From positions 1-64,000 of the forward strand of contig NZ_JAYLLN010000015.1 in assembly GCF_037126265.1 (NCBI RefSeq): a stretch of DNA of 64,000 bases, given 5' to 3'. The position numbers and the translations under genes were made by a program. This document shows positions 62,250 through 64,000 of this stretch, piece by piece (position 1 is the stretch's first letter; each line of letters starts with the position of its first letter). This stretch comes from Sphingobacterium tenebrionis. Lineage in GTDB: Bacteria > Bacteroidota > Bacteroidia > Sphingobacteriales > Sphingobacteriaceae. The notes under the pieces are model-generated. The model saw only the letters and a program-made list of their open reading frames with translations, was not told the DNA's origin and searched no databases.

Positions 62250-63089
62250 TTAGAAAAATAAATCAATAAGTTGTTTAGCTTCTTTCACATCGTGTACACG
62301 AAGGAGTTGAACGCCTCTTTCCAATAATAAGGTATTCAATGCGATGGTACTTGGTAAAACTTCCTCAGGTTTCAGGTCCAATTTTTTATAGATCATGGAC
62401 TTCCTCGAAATACCACCTAAGATCGGTAAACCAAAATAATGAAGCTGGTCCACCCGCATCAAAAGTTCATAATTCTGTTCAACGGTTTTGGCAAAACCAT
62501 ATCCTGGATCCAAAATAATATCTTTCACACCAAGCGCACGTAATTGAGCCACCGCATTTCCCAAATGTACTGCCACATCATTGACCACATCTTCATACGA
62601 CGTTAGCTGTTGCATGGTGGAAGGTGTTCCGCGCATATGCATCAAAATATAAGGAACCTGCAATTCCGCTACCGTTTCGAACATCAAGGGATCTAAAGTC
62701 CCGCCGCCAATATCATTGATGATATGTCCTCCCGCTTGTACACTAGCTCTTGCTACTTCTGCACGAAAGGTATCCACCGAAATAATCGCATCTGGAAATT
62801 CGCTCCTAATGCCCTCAATAACAGGGATGGCCCTGTCCATCTCTTCCTGTGCAGTTATATCCTTTGCTCCTGGCCGGCTCGAATACGCACCTAGATCGAT
62901 GATATCTGCACCTTTAGAAAGCAAACGCTCCGTATGTCGCAAAGCTTCATCTAAACCATTATGCTTCCCGCCATCAAAAAAAGAATCTGGCGTAACATTC
63001 AATATCCCCATGATCTTGGGCCTACTGAAATCCATCAATTGACCATTGATCTGAATCGTTTGACAGCTAGAAGTTTGGAAAATAGACAT
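62250..63089 (-). CDS. folP: Dihydropteroate synthase
   Basis: 279 residues, TIM barrel. Family signatures are MGILNVTPDSFFDGGKH, GADIIDLGAYSSRPGAK, ISVDTFRAEVA, INDIGGG, ILDPGYGFAKT and the sulfa-binding LGGISRKSMI. It joins pterin pyrophosphate with p-aminobenzoate in folate synthesis. Co-directional with brnQ. Confidence 0.96.
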   Translation of the reverse strand: MSIFQTSSCQTIQINGQLMDFSRPKIMGILNVTPDSFFDGGKHNGLDEALRHTERLLSKGADIIDLGAYSSRPGAKDITAQEEMDRAIPVIEGIRSEFPDAIISVDTFRAEVARASVQAGGHIINDIGGGTLDPLMFETVAELQVPYILMHMRGTPSTMQQLTSYEDVVNDVAVHLGNAVAQLRALGVKDIILDPGYGFAKTVEQNYELLMRVDQLHYFGLPILGGISRKSMIYKKLDLKPEEVLPSTIALNTLLLERGVQLLRVHDVKEAKQLIDLFF

Positions 63090-63114
63090 TATGCCGGGAT
63101 TTTAAAAATAAATA

Positions 63115-63140
63115 AGGCTGTAAATTTTCATTTACAGCCT
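63115..63140 (-). terminator. Terminator after the DUF4920 gene
   Basis: Arms AGGCTGTAAAT and ATTTACAGCCT (11 bp perfect) with a TTTC loop; on the minus strand it is followed by the T-rich TATTTATTTTTAAAA. It separates the tsaC-DUF4920 transcript from folP. Confidence 0.75.
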
Positions 63141-63160
63141 CCAAAATAAGGTTTTTAGGT

Positions 63161-63640
63161 TTACTTTACAACTAAAACACCATCTGCAACAACAGAGATG
63201 TCTTTACGTGGCTTAGTAATCTTCGCAATCTCTTCCTTGCTTTTTCCCATATCTTCGGCATAGTGTTTTTGCCACTCTACCGTTGTTTCTTTAACTTTTG
63301 CTTTCCCTTCAACAACTACGGTCTTTCCAACCAAGTCCTCCGGTACAAAATAAGCATAGTCCGTGAAACGAACCATGATCGGCTCTTGATCACCAGCACG
63401 TTTGATGGTCAGGAAACACCCTTTTTTCTTACATACCTGAACCACTTCTCCTTCGATCTTTCCGTTGAAAGATTCGGCCTTAGCAAAGGATTGCTCTAAT
63501 TGTTTTACAGAAATAGCTCCTTTTTTATCGATTTTCTTTCCGTAGTTCACACCGACTTTGGCAGGTGTAATGGCTTGTTGCGCTTGGCTGATACTGATCA
63601 TCGCGAATACAGCAACAAAAATGGTTAGTAATTTTTTCAT
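63161..63640 (-). CDS. DUF4920 secreted protein
   Basis: 159 residues from the ATG at 63640, which gives the signal peptide MKKLLTIFVAVFAMISISQA; a longer frame starts at 63679 inside tsaC and is less likely. The mature part has an OB-like region with VQVCKKKGCFLTIKR and RFTDYAYFVPEDLVGKTVVV, the DUF4920 pattern including the Cys pair CKKKGC. Exported, function unknown. It begins two bases after the tsaC stop. Confidence 0.85.
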   Translation of the reverse strand: MKKLLTIFVAVFAMISISQAQQAITPAKVGVNYGKKIDKKGAISVKQLEQSFAKAESFNGKIEGEVVQVCKKKGCFLTIKRAGDQEPIMVRFTDYAYFVPEDLVGKTVVVEGKAKVKETTVEWQKHYAEDMGKSKEEIAKITKPRKDISVVADGVLVVK

Positions 63641-63641
63641 A

Positions 63642-64000
63642 TTATTTTCTAATAAATTCAAATTTACCACTTGGATCAAGCTTCATGATGGTCGATGCTT
63701 TACCTTCCGCATGGTTGTCTTGTCCAAATTTAACAACATAATCGACAGCTTTTCTAATTTCAGGGTCAATTTCATCAAAAGTTCCTGCGGATGGTTGTCC
63801 GCTGATATTAGCCGAGGTAGAAACGATAGGCTTCCGGAACCGTTGGATCAACTGCTCACAGAAAGGATGGTTGACGATGCGTATACCAATACTCCCATCT
63901 TCTGCGATCACATTTTCAGCCAGGTTCTTAGCATCAGAATAGATGATCGTCAATGGCTTATCGCTCGCCTCGATCAATTCATAGGCAACTTCCGGTATTT
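63642..64000 (-). CDS. tsaC: L-threonylcarbamoyladenylate synthase (partial)
   Basis: The frame is open to the window edge; about 118 residues of the C-terminal part are visible. Sua5/YciO/YrdC signatures: LTIIYSDAKNLAENVIAEDG, IGIRIVNHPF and KPIVSTSANISGQPSAGTF, then STIMKLDPSG at the end. It makes threonylcarbamoyl-AMP for the t6A modification of tRNAs. The N-terminal half lies beyond position 64000. Confidence 0.9.
   Translation of the reverse strand, partial: IPEVAYELIEASDKPLTIIYSDAKNLAENVIAEDGSIGIRIVNHPFCEQLIQRFRKPIVSTSANISGQPSAGTFDEIDPEIRKAVDYVVKFGQDNHAEGKASTIMKLDPSGKFEFIRK

Overview
The window looks like a chromosomal segment of a Sphingobacterium/Pedobacter-type member of the Bacteroidota. 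The evidence is a SusC/SusD pair, an alternative complex III plus aa3-type oxidase cluster, several promoters of the Bacteroidota type (TAnnTTTG -7 box, sometimes with an upstream TTG), little Shine-Dalgarno sequence, several TTG starts, and family-level resemblance of nearly every protein. No rRNA, tRNA, CRISPR array, prophage or insertion sequence was seen. The first and last genes run off the window.

Layout. 1-4.5 kb: the 5' part of an ABC exporter, a small coiled-coil membrane protein, a lipoprotein with LVIVD-like repeats paired with an outer-membrane-barrel-like protein, and a SAM hydrolase-family gene. 4.6-13.8 kb: a co-directional run phoH-purC-STAS-rnz-hisC-hisB-hisH-hisA-hisF-hisIE-WD40, i.e. 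most of histidine biosynthesis but without hisG and hisD. 13.8-19.5 kb, minus strand: a TspO-related membrane protein, msrC, ruvA, maeB and dacB. 19.7-21.4 kb: aminopeptidase P. A 506-bp gap (21446-21951) holds dispersed repeats and hairpins.

22-40.7 kb is the accessory, glycan-related part: a GH29 fucosidase, a Bro-N/Fic fusion gene, a SusD-SusC pair led by a ROK regulator, a NagX-like membrane acyltransferase, then the housekeeping rpsO-pnp pair, a collagen-like lipoprotein, a DUF493 gene, a GH92 mannosidase divergent from a LacI regulator with candidate operators between them, and a lipoprotein MsrB.

40.9-58 kb is one long respiratory operon: alternative complex III (actABCDEF), cytochrome oxidase subunits II and I, heme A and heme O synthases, two subunit-III-type proteins, a subunit-IV-type protein, a Cys-less SCO-like protein, a DUF420 protein and a small conserved gene. 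Electrons would pass from menaquinol through the multiheme ActA/ActE cytochromes to CuA and the heme-copper centre. 58-64 kb: doxX, metG, a repeat cluster that supplies the end of brnQ, folP, a DUF4920 secreted protein and part of a tsaC/sua5 gene.

The observations most worth a second look are the Bro-N/Fic fusion, the SCO homologue that has lost every copper ligand, the dispersed repeats that form the 3' end of brnQ, the TTTAGC operator array between GH92 and lacI, the six-heme ActA, and the His-rich N-terminal tails shared by three membrane subunits of the respiratory cluster. I did not find a clearly new multi-gene system; the Fic fusion is the best candidate for undescribed biology.
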